NCBI GenBank assembly: GCA_028281575.1
Contig: JANQJP010000099.1
Coordinates: forward strand, 1-62,370
DNA: 62,370 bases
Direction: 5' to 3'
From: Cellvibrionaceae bacterium
Lineage (GTDB): Bacteria > Pseudomonadota > Gammaproteobacteria > Pseudomonadales > Cellvibrionaceae
Positions 44,205 to 57,843 of this stretch are shown in pieces. The notes under the pieces were generated by a model, which saw only the letters and a program-made list of their open reading frames with translations, was not told where the DNA came from and searched no databases. Each line of letters starts with the position of its first letter. Position 1 is the first letter of the stretch. The position numbers and the translations under genes were made by a program.

Positions 44205-46034
44205 TTATTCAACCGTCACACTTTTCGCAAGATTACGCGGCTGGTCCACATCCGTGCCTTTAATGATGGCGACGTAGTAAGAAAGCAGTTGTAAGGGTAC
44301 CGTATAAATTATTGGTGCCAACCACGACTCCATGCTCGGTACATTAATGACCCGCATATTAGTGTCCGATTTAAAATGTGATGCCGCATCGGCAAAGACA
44401 TAAAGAATTCCGCCGCGAGCGCGAACCTCTTCAACATTGGAGTGTAATTTTTCGAACAACTCGTTATTGGGTGCAACCACAATAATGGGCATTTCTGCGT
44501 CGATAAGTGCAAGGGGCCCATGTTTTAATTCTCCTGCTGCGTAGGCCTCTGCATGAATATAGGAAATTTCTTTTAATTTAAGCGCCCCTTCCATGGCAAT
44601 AGGATATTGATCGCCCCGGCCGAGAAATAATGCATGGTGTTTGTCTACAAACTCTTCGGCTAATTCTTCAATCGAACCCGCTAATTCAAGTGCTTGTTCC
44701 AACAATTGCGGTAATTGTTTAAGCTCCATCACTTTTTCTACAATATCCATATTTTTTGGTCGCGTATGTTGTGCCAATGCGAGTACCAACATTCCAAGCG
44801 CAACAAGTTGTGTGGTAAACGCTTTAGTAGAAGCCACCCCCACTTCGGTGCCCGCACGAGTAAGAAACGCCAGATCGGATTCACGTACCAATGAAGAACC
44901 CGCAACATTGCAGATAGCTAAACTGCCAAGATAGCCCAATTGTTTTGCCAGCCTTAGTGCAGCTAAAGTATCGGCTGTTTCACCAGACTGAGAAATAGTG
45001 ACAATTAAACTATTCGCGTGTAGAACAGATTTTCGATAACGAAATTCGGATGCAATTTCAACGCTGCAGGGAATTTCTGCCAGCGCCTCAAACCAGTACC
45101 GCGCAACCATCGCCGAATGAAAACTTGTTCCACAGGCAACAATTTGAATATGTTGTATTTGAGTAAATAACTCGCTCGCACCGGTACCAAAAGCGTGATC
45201 GAATACGGCATCACCTGAAATTCTGCCTTCCAGCGTGTTTATTACCGCTTGGGGTTGCTCGTAAATTTCTTTAAGCATGTGGTGCCGATACTTACCTTTA
45301 TCACCGGCATCATAATCAACGGTTGACTCATGTACTTCACGCTCAACCTGCTTTCCATGAGCATCAAAAACAGTCACGCTATGGCGAGATATTTCCGCCA
45401 CATCACCCTCCTCCAGAAAAATAAAACGGCGGGTGACGGGCAATAGCGCTAACTGATCAGAGGCAACAAAATTCTCGCCAATTCCCAGACCAATAACTAA
45501 CGGCGAACCCGAACGGGCGACCACCATATGACTCGCATCATTCTTATCAATGGCAACCGTACCGTAAGCCCCTTCTAATCGTGCAACTGTTTGCTGCATA
45601 GCCCTTAACAAGCTCGATTCCGCCTTTATATTTTTCTCGAGTAAATGCACGATAACTTCAGTATCTGTATCCGAATTAAAGACATAGCCATCTTCAACAA
45701 GTTCTGGGCGCAGGTCTGCATGATTTTCGATAATACCGTTGTGGACGATCGCTATACGCTCTTGTGATAAGTGAGGGTGTGCATTGGCTTCGCTCGGCTC
45801 CCCGTGCGTTGCCCAACGCGTGTGCGCGATACCGGTGCCTCCAGGAATAGGCGCCTCACCTAAGGCCGTGCTCAGTTCTTTTACTTTGCCTAGACGACGC
45901 AATCGATTTAGTTCAGCTTGATTTATGATGGCGATGCCAGCGGAGTCGTAACCGCGATATTCCAAACGCCTTAGACCTTCCAGTAAAATCTCTGCAACAT
46001 CGCGCTGAGCAACCGCGCCAACAATTCCACACAT
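44205..46034 (-). CDS. glmS: Glucosamine-6-phosphate synthase GlmS
   Basis: The 609-residue enzyme begins MCGIVGAV, with the catalytic Cys2 of the glutamine amidotransferase domain, followed by [18 protein letters not shown]. Two SIS sugar isomerase domains follow ([24 protein letters not shown]) and the terminal KSVTVE. It makes glucosamine-6-phosphate from fructose-6-phosphate and glutamine, the first step toward UDP-GlcNAc. It lies 24 bp after the DeoR-family regulator gene and is probably co-transcribed with it. Confidence 0.98.
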   Translation of the reverse strand: MCGIVGAVAQRDVAEILLEGLRRLEYRGYDSAGIAIINQAELNRLRRLGKVKELSTALGEAPIPGGTGIAHTRWATHGEPSEANAHPHLSQERIAIVHNGIIENHADLRPELVEDGYVFNSDTDTEVIVHLLEKNIKAESSLLRAMQQTVARLEGAYGTVAIDKNDASHMVVARSGSPLVIGLGIGENFVASDQLALLPVTRRFIFLEEGDVAEISRHSVTVFDAHGKQVEREVHESTVDYDAGDKGKYRHHMLKEIYEQPQAVINTLEGRISGDAVFDHAFGTGASELFTQIQHIQIVACGTSFHSAMVARYWFEALAEIPCSVEIASEFRYRKSVLHANSLIVTISQSGETADTLAALRLAKQLGYLGSLAICNVAGSSLVRESDLAFLTRAGTEVGVASTKAFTTQLVALGMLVLALAQHTRPKNMDIVEKVMELKQLPQLLEQALELAGSIEELAEEFVDKHHALFLGRGDQYPIAMEGALKLKEISYIHAEAYAAGELKHGPLALIDAEMPIIVVAPNNELFEKLHSNVEEVRARGGILYVFADAASHFKSDTNMRVINVPSMESWLAPIIYTVPLQLLSYYVAIIKGTDVDQPRNLAKSVTVE

Positions 46035-46058
46035 AAGAATCTCTTTTTGTTACCAATC

Positions 46059-46814
46059 TTAATTTATGATCCGCACGCTGTGCGCTTCGATTTGTTGTTT
46101 TGCATCAAGACCGATGCCGCTGTCTGTGACAAGTACCGAGACTTGCTGCCACATTAATTCTAAGTTGGGGATCTTGCGCACAAGCTTGTGCGATTCCGCC
46201 AAAACGATCACTTCGCGCGCAACGTCGGCCATGGTCTTCGACAAGCCGGTGAGTTCGTTATATGTCGTCGTACCACGTGCGGGGTCGAGACCGTCAGCAC
46301 CGATAAATAACTGATCGAAATCGTATTCCCGCAAAATTTTTTCCGCAAGATGCCCCTGAAAACTCTCCGAATGCCTATCCCACGTACCGCCCGTCATCAA
46401 GATGGTCGGCTCACGCTCCAACTCACGCAAGCGCTGAGCAACGGTAAGCGAATTGGTCATCACCACTAAACCATCGAAACTCGCTAGCATGGGTAATAAG
46501 GCCGCGGTTGTGCGTCCGGAATCAATCACAATCCGATGATGATCTTTAATTAAACGCGCCGCGGCCGAGGCAATAGCCAGTTTCTCAGCAGAAACCGTTT
46601 CCTGATGATCCACGAGCACCTCTTTGGGCACCGGCACAGCACCGCCGTGACGGCGGATAATCAAACCAGTGTTTTCGAGTTCAGCGAGATCCTTTCGAAT
46701 CGTAACCTCTGATGTAGCAAAGTGTTTCGCCAAATTATCGACACTTGAACCGTCATTTTCGACGACAATATCGAGAATCTCTCTTCTTCGCTGTAGGGTT
46801 TGACGCTTTTCCAT
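46059..46814 (-). CDS. glmR: DeoR-family regulator, GlmR-like
   Basis: The 251-residue protein has an N-terminal DeoR helix-turn-helix (RRREILDIVVENDGSSVDNLAKHFATSEVTIRKDLAEL) and a DeoR sugar-phosphate sensor domain (VIDSGRTTAALLPML, IGADGLDPARGTTTYN). Its position between glmU and glmS matches the GlmR locus of Pseudomonas. It likely controls glmS in response to amino-sugar phosphates. A CGAAAG/CTTTCG cluster just upstream is the probable operator. Confidence 0.88.
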   Translation of the reverse strand: MEKRQTLQRRREILDIVVENDGSSVDNLAKHFATSEVTIRKDLAELENTGLIIRRHGGAVPVPKEVLVDHQETVSAEKLAIASAAARLIKDHHRIVIDSGRTTAALLPMLASFDGLVVMTNSLTVAQRLRELEREPTILMTGGTWDRHSESFQGHLAEKILREYDFDQLFIGADGLDPARGTTTYNELTGLSKTMADVAREVIVLAESHKLVRKIPNLELMWQQVSVLVTDSGIGLDAKQQIEAHSVRIIN

Positions 46815-46833
46815 AGACTACCGCTCAAAAAAA

Positions 46834-46860
46834 CGAAAGCATTTTCTTTCGAAACGAAAG
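46834..46860 (-). promoter_or_regulatory. CGAAAG cluster, probable GlmR operator
   Basis: Three copies of CGAAAG, two in one orientation (46834-46839, 46855-46860) and one inverted (46846-46851), lie just before the regulator start. DeoR-family proteins often bind TTTCG-type repeats, so autoregulation of the glmR-glmS unit is likely. Confidence 0.6.
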
Positions 46861-46987
46861 AGAAATCAAGAAAAAACTTTTCGACCTACTTTACTATCAG
46901 CATGTTGGCGTAATCGCGAAATTCAACAGTATTTTTGATCAGGTCACACACCATTGGCGTTTTATGAGTTTTATTTTTGAGTAATTT

Positions 46988-48349
46988 TTATTTCTTTTTA
47001 ATCGGACGCTTCCAGCCTTCAATGCTTCTTTGTTTTGCCCGCGAAATCGCCAACACCCCTTCTTCAACATCGCTCGTTATTGTTGCACCTGCGCCTATAG
47101 TCGCGCCCTCTCCAATAGTGATCGGCGCAACTAAAGCTGTGTTGGACCCAACAAAAACGTTATCGGCAATTGTGGTTTTATGTTTGTTGGCGCCATCATA
47201 ATTACAGGTAATTGTCCCTGCTCCAATATTTACGTCGTTGCCAACTTTGGCGTCGCCAACATAGCTTAAGTGATTGATCTTGCTGCCTTCGCCAATGATG
47301 GCTTTTTTTGTTTCAACAAAATTGCCGATTTTTGCTTTCGCTTTTAATTCAGTACCAGGCCGCAGTCGCGCATAGGGGCCAATCGTACAACCCTCGCCTA
47401 CACGAGAATTTTCAATAATTGAGTTGGGTGCGATGACAGTATCATCACCGATATCGGCATTTATAAACGTACAATTAGGGCCAATAGTAACGCTATTTCC
47501 GAGACGGTTTTTTCCTTCGAATACACAATTGATATCGACAAAACAATCTTGGCCATGGTCTAAACTGCCGCGACAATCAAAACGTGCAGGGTCCGCAAGG
47601 GTAAGCCCCTGCGCCATTAGTTTCGACACATATTCATGTTGATATAGTCGCTCGACCATCGCCTGCTGCGCGCGGTTGTTGATGCCCATCACCTCACTTT
47701 CGGAATCGGGCTGGCAGGTTTGTACAGAAATACCATCTGCCACCGCCAGTGCAATAATATCCGTAAGATAATACTCGCCCTGTGCATTATTGTTTTGCAA
47801 ACGCGGTAACCAGGACTTCAGCTTCTCACTGGTTATTGCCATAACACCAGAATTTACTTCATTAATCGCCAATTGCGCAGCGGACGCATCCTTCTGCTCA
47901 ACAATCGCTTCAACATCACCTTCGCCATTTCTAACGATACGCCCGTAACCTGCAGGATCAGCAAGATTCACCGTTAACAAACCCATACTTTTATCAGATA
48001 CAAGCTGAATGAGTTTTGAAAGCGTTTCTTTTTTAATAAGCGGCACATCGCCATACAAAACAAGAACAATCGAATCTGAACTTATTTCAGGCGAGGCTTG
48101 CTGCACGGCATGCCCTGTACCGAGCTGTTCACTTTGCTGAACAAAAACCAAATTCTCAGCATCAATCGCATTTTTCACCCGCTCCGCGCCATGGCCAACA
48201 ACCGTGATCACTTTATCTGCATTCAGCTCTGCCGATGTATCAAGCACATGCTGTAACAAAGCCTTGCCAGCAACCTGGTGCAATACCTTGGGCAAATTCG
48301 AACGCATACGCGTACCTTTACCCGCCGCTAAAATAACGATCTCTAACAT
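46988..48349 (-). CDS. glmU: Bifunctional UDP-GlcNAc pyrophosphorylase GlmU
   Basis: The 453-residue enzyme has the pyrophosphorylase start LAAGKGTRMRS, followed by the C-terminal left-handed beta-helix acetyltransferase repeats (IGPNCTFINADIGDDTVIAPNSIIE, VGNDVNIGAGTITCNYDGANKHKTTI). It acetylates glucosamine-1-phosphate and couples it to UTP to give UDP-GlcNAc for peptidoglycan and LPS. It lies downstream of atpC, separated by a terminator and a hairpin repeat. Confidence 0.98.
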   Translation of the reverse strand: MLEIVILAAGKGTRMRSNLPKVLHQVAGKALLQHVLDTSAELNADKVITVVGHGAERVKNAIDAENLVFVQQSEQLGTGHAVQQASPEISSDSIVLVLYGDVPLIKKETLSKLIQLVSDKSMGLLTVNLADPAGYGRIVRNGEGDVEAIVEQKDASAAQLAINEVNSGVMAITSEKLKSWLPRLQNNNAQGEYYLTDIIALAVADGISVQTCQPDSESEVMGINNRAQQAMVERLYQHEYVSKLMAQGLTLADPARFDCRGSLDHGQDCFVDINCVFEGKNRLGNSVTIGPNCTFINADIGDDTVIAPNSIIENSRVGEGCTIGPYARLRPGTELKAKAKIGNFVETKKAIIGEGSKINHLSYVGDAKVGNDVNIGAGTITCNYDGANKHKTTIADNVFVGSNTALVAPITIGEGATIGAGATITSDVEEGVLAISRAKQRSIEGWKRPIKKK

Positions 48350-48416
48350 TGTTCTTCCTATTCAAAATTAATAAATAGAGCTAATGGCATCGAACGTATT
48401 TTCAACGCCATGTTTA

Positions 48417-48570
48417 GCTTGGTGTGTGGTTGGGTATTTTTAAACCGTCGCTTCAAGCTCCGCCACGGATGGCGGGTGTTAGAGCAACGCAGGAGCAGTT
48501 GCCGAGATGAAGCGCCGGAGCTACATGGACGTATCTATGCGCTTTAAAAATACCCAACCACACACCAAGC
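48417..48570. repeat. Hairpin repeat with 28-bp perfect arms (A)
   Basis: Arms 48417-48444 and 48543-48570 are exact complements (28 bp, beginning GCTTGGTGTGTGG). The 98-nt interior contains the GGA-loop module (CCGCCACGGATGGCGG then GTTAGAGCAACGCAGGAGC). On the reverse strand the interior reads AGATACGTCCATGTAGCTCC, related to AATACATCCCTGTACGCTCC in hairpin C. The arms share no obvious sequence with those of B or C. Confidence 0.8.
48460..48506 (+). repeat. GGA-loop module copy inside hairpin A
   Basis: The palindrome CCGCCA-CGGA-TGGCGG is followed by GAGCAACGCAGGAGCAGTT and a GCCGAG end. Very similar copies lie at 6259-6303 and 62248-62296, with more diverged ones at 6380-6428 and 62297-62341. 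Confidence 0.7.
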
Positions 48571-48623
48571 GGATCGAAGCTACAGATTTAAATTAAACTC
48601 AATTAAAAAAAATTTTTAGAAAC

Positions 48624-48653
48624 AAAAAAAGGGTGATCAACTGACCACCCTTT
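48624..48653 (-). terminator. Intrinsic terminator of the atp operon
   Basis: On the minus strand AAAGGGTGGTCA and TGATCACCCTTT form a stem of about 12 bp, followed by a T-run. It lies just after atpC and ends the ATP synthase operon. Confidence 0.88.
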
Positions 48654-48684
48654 AATAACTTTTTAACACACCAAAAATAAAACG

Positions 48685-49104
48685 CTAGCGCTGGCCGCGA
48701 ATAGCCCTAATCGTACGCAATTGCGCCTCGGCCTCTGCCAGGCGCATTGCCACCTGCTGATAATCCAGGTCACCCGCGTTTTCCTTAATTGCCTGCTCTG
48801 CAAGCTCCTTCGCTTTTTCTGCAGCGGCCTCATCCATATCGCCTTCACGCAAGGCTGTATCCGCAAGCACCGTAACGACATGCGGTTGAACTTCCAAAAA
48901 ACCGCCGCTGACGTAAAAAATCTGCTCTTCGCCTTTTTGCAATTTCAAACGAATCGGGCCTGGCTTCAGCCGGGTGAGTAAAGGTGAGTGGCCGTAAGTA
49001 AGCCCCAACTCACCTTCTGAACCATTAGCGACAAGCAATTCAACGAGACCGGAAAAAATTTCCTGCTCGGCACTCACCACATCACAGTGAAACGTCATCG
49101 CCAT
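48685..49104 (-). CDS. atpC: ATP synthase subunit epsilon
   Basis: The 139-residue subunit has the N-terminal beta-sandwich ([49 protein letters not shown]) and a C-terminal helical hairpin ([19 protein letters not shown]). It is part of the F1 central stalk and regulates ATP hydrolysis. It lies 11 bp after atpD. Confidence 0.97.
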   Translation of the reverse strand: MAMTFHCDVVSAEQEIFSGLVELLVANGSEGELGLTYGHSPLLTRLKPGPIRLKLQKGEEQIFYVSGGFLEVQPHVVTVLADTALREGDMDEAAAEKAKELAEQAIKENAGDLDYQQVAMRLAEAEAQLRTIRAIRGQR

Positions 49105-49115
49105 AGTGCGCTACC

Positions 49116-50546
<1,431 letters not shown>

Positions 50547-50577
50547 CTATGTAATCTCGTATTTTGTGTTCTTTTCC

Positions 50578-50685
50578 GAGATTTTGCCGAGACGGCTTTT
50601 TCAGACACGCATTAATACATCCGTGTAACTCTGCACCGCCATCCATGGCGGTGAAGGTCTGAAAAAGCCATCCCAGCAAAATCTC
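50578..50685. repeat. Hairpin repeat inside the atp operon (B)
   Basis: Arms 50578-50605 and 50658-50685 are 28 bp with three mismatches, each of which becomes a G-U pair in minus-strand RNA, the atp transcript. The interior begins CACGCATTAATACATCC and contains the palindrome CCGCCATCCATGGCGG. It lies in the atpG-atpD gap nearest atpD. Confidence 0.8.
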
Positions 50686-50754
50686 TCAAATTTGCGCCAA
50701 ATTTAAATAATATTGGAGCAGCATTTTCCGCGGAATCCTGCACCAAATCTGCAA

Positions 50755-50859
50755 GGAGAGGCTGAAAGCGTTAAGCAGACACGCGGTGAATACATCCCTG
50801 TACGCTCCGCGCCGACGTCCTGTCGGCAGAGGGTTCTGCTTAACGCTTTCAGCCTCTCC
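50755..50859. repeat. Hairpin repeat inside the atp operon (C)
   Basis: Arms 50755-50779 and 50835-50859 are exact 25-bp complements (GGAGAGGCTGAAAGCG...). The interior begins CACGCGGTGAATACATCC and contains CCGAC-GTCCT-GTCGG. It matches the interior of hairpin B, while the arms differ except for a shared CAGA at the inner end. Confidence 0.82.
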
Positions 50860-50883
50860 CCGGCACATATTTAAAGGGCAGCA

Positions 50884-51744
50884 TCAAACAGCCGCTGCTC
50901 CACCAACAATTTCTGAAATCTCCTGCGTAATCGCAGCTTGCCTCGCCTTGTTATAAACCAATTGCAAATCATCGATCATCGACCCAGCATTGTCGGTCGC
51001 TGATTTCATGGCAATCATCCGCGCCGCTTGCTCACACGCTATATTCTCAACCACCGCCTGGTAAACCTGCGATTCGATATAGCGCGAGAGCAAACCATCG
51101 AGTAACTCCTGCGCGTCCGGCTCATAAATATAGTCCCAAGGTTTGCGTAAACTCTCGTCATCATCTGCCTGTAACGGCAGCAACTGATTCACGTACGGCT
51201 TTTGTGTCATGGTATTAACAAAATCATTGCCGACAAGATAAAGTGTATCGATCTTTTCTTCTGCAAAAGCATCGAGCATCACTTTTACGCTACCAATCAG
51301 GCTCATCACTTCAGGCTCTTCGCCCACATCTCGGACAGACGCCGTGATTCTCGCACCCAAGCTTTTGAAGAACGCCGCGCCTTTAGCGCCAATTAAGCAG
51401 AACTCTATTCCCACATTTTTGTCAGCAAGGGTTTTGCTGTGCTTAATAGCGGCTTTGAATAAGTTGATATTTAAGCCACCACAAAGGCCACGGTCTGTCG
51501 AAACGAGTATGTAACCGACACGCTTTACTTCACGCGTGCTGAGATATAAGTGTTTGTACTCGGGATTGCCACTGGCGATATGTGCCACGACGCTGCGGAT
51601 ACGCTGAGCGTAGGGCTTGCCCGCAGCCATACGATCCTGCGCCTTACGCATTTTACTCGCGGCGACCATTTCCATCGCGCTGGTAATCTTTTGCGTATTT
51701 TTGATACTGCCGATTTTGGTGCGTATCTCTTTACCGCTAGCCAT
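50884..51744 (-). CDS. atpG: ATP synthase subunit gamma
   Basis: The 286-residue central-stalk subunit begins with the conserved [32 protein letters not shown] and ends in the helix [37 protein letters not shown]. It rotates inside the alpha3-beta3 ring. It lies 5 bp after atpA. Confidence 0.98.
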   Translation of the reverse strand: MASGKEIRTKIGSIKNTQKITSAMEMVAASKMRKAQDRMAAGKPYAQRIRSVVAHIASGNPEYKHLYLSTREVKRVGYILVSTDRGLCGGLNINLFKAAIKHSKTLADKNVGIEFCLIGAKGAAFFKSLGARITASVRDVGEEPEVMSLIGSVKVMLDAFAEEKIDTLYLVGNDFVNTMTQKPYVNQLLPLQADDDESLRKPWDYIYEPDAQELLDGLLSRYIESQVYQAVVENIACEQAARMIAMKSATDNAGSMIDDLQLVYNKARQAAITQEISEIVGGAAAV

Positions 51745-51749
51745 TGTGC

Positions 51750-53291
51750 TTACCAGGTTTGCGTTTGCTTGAATGTTTCTAGGGCGCCTTTCAGGCTATC
51801 CACGATGTCGTCGCTGTATGCACCGGTATTCATCGTGTCAACGAGCTCTGTGTGTGAGCTGGCCATATACGAGAGCAAGGCCGACTCAAAATCACCGATT
51901 TTTGCCACTTCAACATCTTCTAAAAAGCCTTCGTTCGCGGCGAAGACAACAATGGCCATATCGGCAACACTCAGTGGCGAGTATTGCTTCTGTTTCATCA
52001 GTTCGGTGACGCGTTCACCATGATCAAGCTGGGCTTTGGTCGCGTCATCGAGATCGGAGGCAAACTGAGCAAAAGCCGCAAGCTCTCGATATTGTGCGAG
52101 CGCAGTACGAATACCCCCGCTGAGCTTCTTAATAATCTTGGTTTGTGCCGAGCCACCCACACGGGATACAGAAATACCGGCATTCATTGCCGGACGAATA
52201 CCTGAGTTAAACAGGTCTGTTTCCAGGAAGATCTGACCATCCGTAATTGAAATCACGTTGGTCGGTACGAAGGCAGATACGTCACCTGCCTGCGTTTCAA
52301 TAATAGGTAACGCCGTCAGAGAACCGGTTTTGCCCTTGACTTCACCGTTCGTAAATTGCTCTACATAGTTGGCATTCACTCGCGATGCACGCTCGAGCAG
52401 GCGCGAGTGCAAATAGAATACATCACCAGGGTAGGCTTCACGGCCAGGAGGACGACGGAGCAACAATGAAATTTGACGGTAGGCCCAGGCTTGTTTAGTT
52501 AAGTCATCATAGATAATCAGCGCATCTTCGCCGCGATCACGGAAGTACTCCCCCATCGAGCAGCCGGCAAACGGCGCAATAAATTGCATGGCCGCTGGGT
52601 CGGATGACGTCGCCGCAACAATAATTGTGTGCTCCATCGCACCGTGCTCTTCCAACTTACGTACAACCGCTGCAACAGATGACGCTTTCTGACCTACAGC
52701 AACATAAATACACTTAATGCCGGTGCCTTTCTGATTGATAATGGTGTCCACAGCAACAGCTGTCTTACCGGTTTGACGGTCACCAATGATCAATTCACGC
52801 TGACCACGACCAATCGGCACCATCGTATCGATCGTTTTTAGGCCAGTTTGTACTGGCTGGTCTACAGATTGACGCGCGATAACACCTGGCGCAATTTTTT
52901 CAATCGGATCGGTTTGCTTGGCATCAACCGGACCCTTGCCATCAATAGGGTTGCCAAGTGCATCGACAACGCGACCAAGCAGGGACTCACCAACAGGCAC
53001 TTCAAGAATGCGGCTCGTGCACTTACAGGTCTGGCCTTCAGAGACGCCTTTGTAGTCGCCGAGAATAACAGCACCAACAGAATCGCGTTCGAGGTTCAGG
53101 GCCATGCCCATCACACCGCCTTCAAACTCGATCATTTCTCCGTACATCACATCGGCCAGACCGTGAATGCGAATGATACCGTCTGTTACGGATACTACCG
53201 TACCCTCGTTTTGCGCTTCAGAACTGAACGACAATGCGTCGATACGCTGTTTGATAATGTCGCTGATCTCAGAAGGATTCAGTGGTTGCAT
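51750..53291 (-). CDS. atpA: ATP synthase subunit alpha
   Basis: The 513-residue subunit has Walker A GDRQTGKT, the [14 protein letters not shown] start typical of alpha, and the segment [18 protein letters not shown]. It forms the F1 hexamer with beta. Normal gammaproteobacterial length. Confidence 0.99.
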   Translation of the reverse strand: MQPLNPSEISDIIKQRIDALSFSSEAQNEGTVVSVTDGIIRIHGLADVMYGEMIEFEGGVMGMALNLERDSVGAVILGDYKGVSEGQTCKCTSRILEVPVGESLLGRVVDALGNPIDGKGPVDAKQTDPIEKIAPGVIARQSVDQPVQTGLKTIDTMVPIGRGQRELIIGDRQTGKTAVAVDTIINQKGTGIKCIYVAVGQKASSVAAVVRKLEEHGAMEHTIIVAATSSDPAAMQFIAPFAGCSMGEYFRDRGEDALIIYDDLTKQAWAYRQISLLLRRPPGREAYPGDVFYLHSRLLERASRVNANYVEQFTNGEVKGKTGSLTALPIIETQAGDVSAFVPTNVISITDGQIFLETDLFNSGIRPAMNAGISVSRVGGSAQTKIIKKLSGGIRTALAQYRELAAFAQFASDLDDATKAQLDHGERVTELMKQKQYSPLSVADMAIVVFAANEGFLEDVEVAKIGDFESALLSYMASSHTELVDTMNTGAYSDDIVDSLKGALETFKQTQTW

Positions 53292-53347
53292 ACTGGATTT
53301 CCTAAGGTAAATTCGGTTGCAAAACCCGGCGTTTTTACCGGGTGAGT

Positions 53348-53884
53348 TTAAACATTCACGGCGCTGGACAGTTGTGCCAAACGCCCTCGAACAGAGGCAT
53401 CAATCACTGTGTCACCAGTGCGAATACAAACACCTCCGAGCAGGTTCTTCTTAACAGATACGTCGAGTTTGACATCCCTTTGCAAGGCCTTTTTTAAGCT
53501 GGATTCCAAAGCTTTTCTCTGAGTTGCGCTGAGAGTGAAAGCACTTTCCACATCCACTTCAAGAGACTGTTCTTGCTTGTCTCTATAGTTGTCAAACAGG
53601 TGGCTGATATCAGATAACAGCGCCAATCGATCATTCAGCGCTAAAACATTGAGAAACTTAGCCAATTCAGCGTCCAAACCGCCGTCACTCACATCCATCA
53701 AAATGGCGGCTTTCTGATCAGAAGAAAATTTAACGGAACGGATCAGTGCCTCGAGCTTGGGGTGGCTCACCAGCGTCGCCAAAAGCCTCAAACCCTCGGA
53801 CCACGACGCCAGTTGCTTGCGGTCACGAGCAAACTCAAAAGCCGCCCTGGCATAGGGGCGAGCAAGCGTGATTGACTCTGCCAT
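53348..53884 (-). CDS. atpH: ATP synthase subunit delta
   Basis: The 178-residue subunit has the delta/OSCP start [16 protein letters not shown] and the C-terminal [29 protein letters not shown]. It links F1 to the peripheral stalk formed by the b subunits. Confidence 0.97.
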   Translation of the reverse strand: MAESITLARPYARAAFEFARDRKQLASWSEGLRLLATLVSHPKLEALIRSVKFSSDQKAAILMDVSDGGLDAELAKFLNVLALNDRLALLSDISHLFDNYRDKQEQSLEVDVESAFTLSATQRKALESSLKKALQRDVKLDVSVKKNLLGGVCIRTGDTVIDASVRGRLAQLSSAVNV

Positions 53885-53898
53885 CTGCTATTTCGCTC

Positions 53899-54369
53899 CT
53901 ACAGTTCTGTCGCGAGTTTGTCGAGCATACTGGCGTGAGCCTTAGCGTCGACGGTTGTTCCAAGCACTTTTTCAGCACCCGCAATGGCGAGCGTTGCCAC
54001 CTGTCCGCGCAGCGCTTCGCGAGCACTGCTGATCTCACGCTCAATATCTTGCTTAGCGGTTGCCAGCTTGCGCTCGCCTTCGACGCGGCCCTGCTCTTTT
54101 GCTTCTTCAATAATTTGAGCAGCGCGCTTGTTCGCATCGTTCACAATCTGCGCTGCTTGTTCTTTCGCTTCGCGCAAAGTCTCGCCTGCGCGCTTTTGAG
54201 CAAGCTCGAGATCTTTGCCAGCACGATCAGCATTTTCGAGACCTTCAGCTATGCGCTTCTCGCGCTCTTCCATAACACCGAGCAAAACCGGCCAAATGAA
54301 CTTCAGCGAGAACAGGACAAAGGAAATGAAAATCAAAGATTGCCCAATGATGGTGAAGTTGATATTCAC
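53899..54369 (-). CDS. atpF: ATP synthase subunit b
   Basis: The 156-residue subunit has an N-terminal transmembrane helix ([23 protein letters not shown]) and a long charged helix to the C terminus, forming the peripheral stalk. The length is as in E. coli (156). Confidence 0.97.
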   Translation of the reverse strand: MNINFTIIGQSLIFISFVLFSLKFIWPVLLGVMEEREKRIAEGLENADRAGKDLELAQKRAGETLREAKEQAAQIVNDANKRAAQIIEEAKEQGRVEGERKLATAKQDIEREISSAREALRGQVATLAIAGAEKVLGTTVDAKAHASMLDKLATEL

Positions 54370-54404
54370 TTTCTTACCTCGTCAATAAGATAAATTGACA
54401 CGAA

Positions 54405-54671
<267 letters not shown>

Positions 54672-54749
54672 CTAATAAGTAAAGTGTTTCTGCAGGTAAC
54701 CATTACAAAGTCCCTGCTTTAAAAGAATTCAGATTGACCCCTGTGTTCC

Positions 54750-55877
<1,128 letters not shown>

Positions 55878-55921
55878 TTAGCTACCCGTATCAAATATTT
55901 TAAAACTGTAATTCGTGGCCA

Positions 55922-56305
55922 TTATTCATTTTCAACCACAACAGTGTTGGCGATGTAGCGAGCAGACCACCACTGCAAAATAATCATCACAATAAACCCT
56001 GTGAAAAACGACACTATGTGCAAAGGTGATACAAATGTGAACACCAACGCAAAGCCCACCAAGGCGAGCGATAGCTTACCCATAGCGCCAATCATAAAAG
56101 ACTGGTGAATCCATTCCACACCCAGGGACGCTCGATACCGGAAAGCATAGTAGGTGAAGTACATGTTGGGTACGATAAATACGCCCGCTCCTAAGAGCAA
56201 TGAATAGGCGTAAACCTTTCCCAACAAGAATGCGAGAAACGATAGGCAGGCACAGGCGATAAGCTGAACTTTCAGGTTGAATCGCAGCGGGGAAAATGTC
56301 TTCAT
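55922..56305 (-). CDS. atpI: ATP synthase assembly protein I
   Basis: The product has four hydrophobic helices with the AtpI pattern (YSLLLGAGVFIVPNMYFTYYAFRYRA). AtpI assists c-ring assembly or magnesium handling and is the usual first gene of the operon. A longer start at a TTG (56356) is possible; the ATG at 56305 gives a typical length of 127 residues. parA/parB genes, often upstream in related genomes, are absent here. Confidence 0.88.
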   Translation of the reverse strand: MKTFSPLRFNLKVQLIACACLSFLAFLLGKVYAYSLLLGAGVFIVPNMYFTYYAFRYRASLGVEWIHQSFMIGAMGKLSLALVGFALVFTFVSPLHIVSFFTGFIVMIILQWWSARYIANTVVVENE

Positions 56306-56608
56306 GTGTGCTTTGCGTCTAAGCTGCTTGGAAGTGCAGTAATACGTTGCTGCCAATCAGTCGTCGCGCACCCCCCAAATCATTGCGCACAACCGCAGCA
56401 AACAGGCTATCCCAAACCGAAACTATCTCTCGTTCGTTTTCACCCCCATACACGCTCGGGCTGAGCCGGGGCCCAGCGATTATAGGGAGGATGGAGCAAC
56501 GGATCAAGGCGAGCCCCGTTAATTTTTGATCTTCCAGAAAATCCCAAGATTGTTGAGATGCTTTTGGTTATTTTACGTTCAACTCTTTCGCTTAATAAGA
56601 CAAACGTA

Positions 56609-57745
56609 TCAAGCCGAAAGCAAAAACTCCGCCCGCGCTTGTTCAACACCATTGACATGTATCGCAAGAAAGTGGGTGCCGGGGTAGTATCTGCGTGTCG
56701 TGATAAGTTTAAAGCTGTGGCGCTTCTCTAACTGCAACGAGCTCGCATACTTGAGTTCGCAGTTTTTTAGTTTAAATACCTTGGCCGAATGTGTACCGTT
56801 TGCTTTGAGAAAGTGAATGGCGTAGTCGACAACAAACGCTTGTTTTGGTGCACAACTTTCTATTTCGAGCACAAATGCCAAATCACCGCCGATGGCAATA
56901 CTGTCGTTCTGCAAAGCGAGATTTTTTATCCTCACTTTCGGTGAGGGACTGTAACCAAGCAGAGGAAAAGCATCCGGGTGCCCCTGTTTAATCAAGGTAC
57001 GCGCTGCGTGCCGAACTATCCATTCTAAGGCCTCACGCCGCGATTTCGTTTGATTCCGCGCCTCGCTCTGCCAGGATTTGCATGTGTCGACTACCAGCGC
57101 GGCGTGATCCTTGGCAATGTCGTTCAAATTATTTGCAACGCTGCGACGCACATAGAGGCTTTCATCATATTTGAGCCGCGCCAAAAGCGGAAGAATTGGC
57201 CTGGGGTCCCGGACAAAAGCCTTGAGCTGCTTTCCCCAGGGCAAACGCGGCCGGGTACCTTCGGAAACGAGGCGTCGCACATGCTCACTTTCGTGCTCGA
57301 CCCACACTGCGAGCGTCACCAAAGTCGCTGCTTGATGAACAATCAGGAAATCGCGAATGGCAAATTCGGCACTAAACAAGTGAGTAAGTACTTTAAGTGT
57401 TTCTAACGCCAGTTCAGGTTCATCAATCCCCGTAACGGCAACACTATCGATAAGTGGCCACGCGGCAAAACCCGACAGGGCGTCATCGGGATCCCCAAAA
57501 TCCCAGACTTCAGGGACTTTTTGTAATAGCTGTGCTGCACCCAAAAACTCGGCTGGAAGGTACTGCCGTAGCACGCCGATAATATGATCCACACGCTGCT
57601 TCAGCTCTAATGCGTCTAGGTTGGCGAGTGCAGCCCGAGTGAAACCCTCTTCATCGAAGCCTTTATCGAGTTCCGCCAGAGCCCTGGCAATACGGTTGAT
57701 TGCGGTGACTCCCAGGCCTTGTTTCATCAACATCTGTTCGGCCAT
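56609..57745 (-). CDS. DNA alkylation repair protein, AlkC-like
   Basis: The 378-residue protein has an alpha-helical HEAT-like repeat region with the family segments EHVRRLVSEGTRPRLPWGKQL and YDESLYVRRSVANNLNDIAKDHAALV. The C-terminal 110 residues look like an Ig-like beta domain (IAIGGDLAFVLEIESCAPKQAFVVDYAIHFLKANG). AlkC-type DNA glycosylases have this two-part build and remove alkylated bases without base flipping. It is divergent from the two-component gene. Confidence 0.85.
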   Translation of the reverse strand: MAEQMLMKQGLGVTAINRIARALAELDKGFDEEGFTRAALANLDALELKQRVDHIIGVLRQYLPAEFLGAAQLLQKVPEVWDFGDPDDALSGFAAWPLIDSVAVTGIDEPELALETLKVLTHLFSAEFAIRDFLIVHQAATLVTLAVWVEHESEHVRRLVSEGTRPRLPWGKQLKAFVRDPRPILPLLARLKYDESLYVRRSVANNLNDIAKDHAALVVDTCKSWQSEARNQTKSRREALEWIVRHAARTLIKQGHPDAFPLLGYSPSPKVRIKNLALQNDSIAIGGDLAFVLEIESCAPKQAFVVDYAIHFLKANGTHSAKVFKLKNCELKYASSLQLEKRHSFKLITTRRYYPGTHFLAIHVNGVEQARAEFLLSA

Positions 57746-57843
57746 AAGCAGGCATCTTTTGAGAAAAAAATTATCCGGTGGACTATGCTTAATTCTACAC
57801 TCACTATCAATCTCTACCCCAGCCGTAACGAGCTCTACAGATT

